A stretch of 25,029 nt of DNA from the NCBI GenBank assembly GCA_002737595.1, contig NSHZ01000014.1:1-25029 (forward strand), in the 5' to 3' direction. Numbering within the stretch: position 1 is the stretch's first letter; each line of letters begins with the position of its first letter. Origin of the DNA: Actinomycetota bacterium. GTDB taxonomy: Bacteria > Actinomycetota > Actinomycetes > Nanopelagicales > Nanopelagicaceae. Positions 22,932 through 25,029 of the stretch are shown here, piece by piece. The notes beneath the pieces were generated by a model that saw only the letters and a program-made list of their open reading frames with translations, had not been told where the DNA came from and ran no database searches. The translations under genes were made by a program, and so were the position numbers.

Positions 22932-22952
22932 CGGGACGCGCTTGTCGTCCCG
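22932..22952 (+). promoter_or_regulatory. Perfect 7-bp hairpin ahead of the helicase ribosome binding site
   Basis: CGGGACG (22932-22938), loop CGCTTGT, then CGTCCCG (22946-22952). It ends two bases before AGGTG (22955-22959), the ribosome binding site of the DEAD-box helicase. There is no T tract, so it is not a standard terminator. It may be a leader RNA structure or a palindromic operator. Confidence 0.5.
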
Positions 22953-22954
22953 TT

Positions 22955-22959
22955 AGGTG
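22955..22959 (+). promoter_or_regulatory. Ribosome binding site fixing the helicase start
   Basis: AGGTG is part of the extended anti-16S match GGAGGTGA and lies nine bases before ATG 22969. The upstream in-frame GTG (22957) falls inside it and is therefore unlikely to be the start. Confidence 0.5.
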
Positions 22960-22968
22960 TACTTGTCC

Positions 22969-24315
22969 ATGTCATTCTTCAAACTCGGTGTTAATCCTGC
23001 GCTCGTAAAGGTCCTCAAGGCCGGCGGGATCCTCGAACCGTTCCCCATTCAAACTGCCACCCTGCCCGATGCCATCGCTGGCCGGGACGTACTCGGTCGC
23101 GGTCAGACCGGCTCCGGTAAGACCCTTGCCTTCGGCCTCGCGATGCTCACCCGCCTCGCTGGACGCCAAGCCAAGGCACACCAACCACTCGCGCTGATCC
23201 TGGCTCCTACTCGCGAACTCGCGATGCAGATCAACGACACCTTGCGCCCACTGAATCAATCACTTGGTCTTGATTCACGCCTCATCGCTGGGGGTATGCC
23301 ATACGGACAACAAATCCAGGCGCTTCGCAAAGCGGTCCCGATTCTGGTTGCTACCCCTGGTCGTCTCATGGATTTGATTAAGCAACGCGAAGTACGTCTT
23401 TCAGATGTTGAAATCGTGATCCTTGATGAAGCCGATCAGATGGTCGACATGGGCTTCCTTCCAGTTGTGAAGGAAATCCTCGACCAAACAAAGCCAAACG
23501 GCCAACGCCTGCTCTTCAGTGCAACTCTTGATGGTCCAGTTGAGCAACTTGTTCGCAAGTACCTCCATAACCCAGTGGTGCATTCAGTAGATTCCGATAA
23601 GGCATCTGTTGACACCATGGATCACCATGTTCTTGTTATCGATCCGCTCGATAAAGACAAGATCACCACGCAGCTTGCTGCTCGCGATGGTCGCACCATT
23701 CTTTTCGTGCGCACACAACACGGTGCCGACAAACTTGCTAAGAAGCTTGCAGATCGCGGTGTGCCCGTCGGCTCACTTCACGGCGGAAAGTCACAAGCCG
23801 TACGCACGCGTACTCTTGCAGCCTTCAAGTCCGGTGAAACTAACGCACTCGTAGCAACAGATGTGGCCGCTCGCGGTATTCACGTTGATGGCATTTCACT
23901 CGTAGTGCACGTAGATGCACCAACTGATCCCAAGGATTACTTGCACCGTGCTGGACGTACCGCGCGTGCCGGTGAGTCAGGAACAGTTGTCACGCTCACC
24001 ACTTCTAATCAACAGAAGACGGTTCGCGGCCTCACTACTCGTGCTGGCGTTGACGCAGCATTCGTTCGCGTAAAGCCACATGCACCTGAACTCAGCTCAC
24101 TCTTCGGCGCACAAGAGCCAAGTGGCACCCCATGGGTTGCTCCGGTCTTTGCAGATAAGAGCGAAGGTCGTCGTTTCGGTGGCGCTCGCCCCGCTGGTCG
24201 TTCCAATTCAAGCGGTCGCCCCGGCGCTTCAGGTGGTCGTCCCGGTGGACGCCCTGGTCAATCCAGCGGTAAGTCACGCCCACGTCCTGAGAGCCGTCGC
24301 CAGCGCCCTCGCTAG
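22969..24315 (+). CDS. DEAD-box RNA helicase with Arg/Gly-rich tail
   Basis: This 448-residue ATP-dependent RNA helicase probably remodels mRNA or ribosomal RNA, as RhlE/CsdA-type enzymes do. Motifs in order: Q motif FPIQ (25-28), motif I GQTGSGKT (45-52), Ia PTRELAMQI, Ib TPGRL, II DEAD in VILDEADQMVDMGF, III SAT, V ATDVAARGIHV and VI HRAGRTARAG. The last 60 or so residues are rich in Gly, Arg, Ser and Pro (GGRPGGRPGQ and similar), a basic RNA-binding tail. A hairpin precedes the ribosome binding site. It diverges from the DapB-like gene over 211 bp and converges with the amidase, both stops lying on one CTAG. Confidence 0.95.
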   Translation: MSFFKLGVNPALVKVLKAGGILEPFPIQTATLPDAIAGRDVLGRGQTGSGKTLAFGLAMLTRLAGRQAKAHQPLALILAPTRELAMQINDTLRPLNQSLGLDSRLIAGGMPYGQQIQALRKAVPILVATPGRLMDLIKQREVRLSDVEIVILDEADQMVDMGFLPVVKEILDQTKPNGQRLLFSATLDGPVEQLVRKYLHNPVVHSVDSDKASVDTMDHHVLVIDPLDKDKITTQLAARDGRTILFVRTQHGADKLAKKLADRGVPVGSLHGGKSQAVRTRTLAAFKSGETNALVATDVAARGIHVDGISLVVHVDAPTDPKDYLHRAGRTARAGESGTVVTLTTSNQQKTVRGLTTRAGVDAAFVRVKPHAPELSSLFGAQEPSGTPWVAPVFADKSEGRRFGGARPAGRSNSSGRPGASGGRPGGRPGQSSGKSRPRPESRRQRPR

Positions 24316-25029
24316 ATCTGGGCTTCTTTGGCAAGCGTAGATTCTGAGGAATCTACAAACATTTTGGCTGCACGCACAAGAGTCATCTCGTCGAAGTGTT
24401 TGGCTGTCAACATAGCTCCTACCGGCAAACCATCAATCATTCCGGCAGGTACGGAAATTGACGGATGACCGGTGAGATCGGTGACGCAACAATTTTGATA
24501 GAACGAGAAAGTTTCGCGACCAATATTCTTCGGATTTCCAGACATCTCCACTGCAATTCCAGCAGGAGCAGTGGTCGGGCAAAGTAAAACGTCGTATTCG
24601 TCTAAAACTTTGTCGTAGGCATCAGATATTTGCTTGCGCAAGATATTTGCTAAGCGGTAGAAGTCTCCTTCCGTCTCTTTGAAGAATAGATTTCCCACAA
24701 TTGCAATTAATTTTGTAAGGGGGGATGCTGAACTTCCATTACTTGGAAGACCGTGGACGATCTCGCGCTCTACATTCCCTGTGAAGCTATAGCCCTGTCC
24801 GAAGAGCGTGGATTTCAATGCAGTAAGCGAGAGCGCTCCGCCTTCCAGCAGGATAGGAAGATAGACATGTTGCGCGAATCGATGCTCGGGAATCGAAATG
24901 AGATCTACCGTTGCACCTAAGGCGATCAATTCTTGTGCCTGCATCATTACGAGTTCGGCAGATGCAGCTGATCCGGGAAATTCCGCTTCGCCTTCACGTG
25001 TGAGGTCAAAACCCTCAGTAATTAATGCA
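24312..25029 (-). CDS. Amidase signature family protein, C-terminal part (cut by window edge)
   Basis: About 238 C-terminal residues are visible; the reading frame is open to the right edge, and the internal methionine at 24947 is not the start. LDEYDVLLCPTTAPAGI, FYQNCCVTDLTGHPSISVPAGMIDGLPVGAMLTAKHFDEMTLVRAAKMF is the typical C-terminal region of amidase signature enzymes (GatA/indoleacetamide hydrolase relatives). The Ser-cis-Ser-Lys triad and glycine-rich signature lie in the N-terminal half beyond the window, so activity cannot be judged. GatA itself is not excluded, but the lack of gatB or gatC nearby favours a stand-alone amidase. Its TAG overlaps the helicase TAG on the opposite strand. 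Confidence 0.88.
   Translation of the reverse strand, partial: ALITEGFDLTREGEAEFPGSAASAELVMMQAQELIALGATVDLISIPEHRFAQHVYLPILLEGGALSLTALKSTLFGQGYSFTGNVEREIVHGLPSNGSSASPLTKLIAIVGNLFFKETEGDFYRLANILRKQISDAYDKVLDEYDVLLCPTTAPAGIAVEMSGNPKNIGRETFSFYQNCCVTDLTGHPSISVPAGMIDGLPVGAMLTAKHFDEMTLVRAAKMFVDSSESTLAKEAQI

Overview
The window reads as chromosomal core DNA from an actinomycete (Actinomycetota) of moderate GC, by eye near 50%. The main evidence is gene order. The run tilS-hpt-ftsH-folE-folP-folB-folK-DUF3180, together with panC and a DUF2520 protein, is the arrangement I know from Mycobacterium and Streptomyces. A lone NuoD-like protein near panC and a DUF3180 gene after folK are also actinobacterial traits. 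Short intergenic gaps, many 4-bp ATGA overlaps and modest GC suggest a streamlined, perhaps aquatic lineage such as Nanopelagicales; that placement is inference. I see no rRNA, tRNA, CRISPR array, transposase, integrase or prophage gene, and no gene-free stretch above about 210 bp.

Region 1 (1-2743, minus strand) is a coupled cofactor operon: a DUF2520 Rossmann protein, panC (pantothenate) and nadB (NAD; runs off the left edge). Region 2 (2817-4787, plus strand) holds a standalone NuoD-like protein, a DUF4287-DUF1801 fusion and a 60-residue zinc-ribbon protein. Region 3 (4803-13071, minus strand) is a long, tightly packed set: an NlpC/P60 peptidoglycan hydrolase, a very short PBP4-like carboxypeptidase, tilS, hpt, ftsH, then four folate genes and a DUF3180 membrane protein. 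It links wall turnover, tRNA-Ile maturation, purine salvage, membrane protein quality control and folate synthesis.

Region 4 (13224-17339, minus strand) contains an ABC-2 type exporter pair, a one-chain ABC exporter and a small lipoprotein. Region 5 (17388-21152, plus strand) has a PF13769-like small protein, a homocysteine S-methyltransferase, a TrmH/SpoU RNA methyltransferase and an S9 prolyl oligopeptidase-type peptidase. Region 6 (21149-22757, minus strand) is a three-gene unit of a DapB-like reductase, a VOC protein and an ABM-fold protein. Region 7 is a DEAD-box RNA helicase (plus) meeting the C-terminal part of an amidase (minus) that runs off the right edge.

I do not see a clear new multi-gene system. 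The observations most worth checking are: a hairpin that would hide the ribosome binding site of the zinc-ribbon gene; a 7-bp perfect hairpin just before the helicase ribosome binding site; a 13-bp tandem repeat ahead of the NlpC/P60 gene; a DapB homologue without its catalytic histidine; a PBP4 homologue whose insert domains are missing; a NuoD homologue with Trp at the quinone-tyrosine position; a small PF13769-like protein coupled to a stand-alone homocysteine methyltransferase; and two convergent gene pairs that each end on one shared CTAG.
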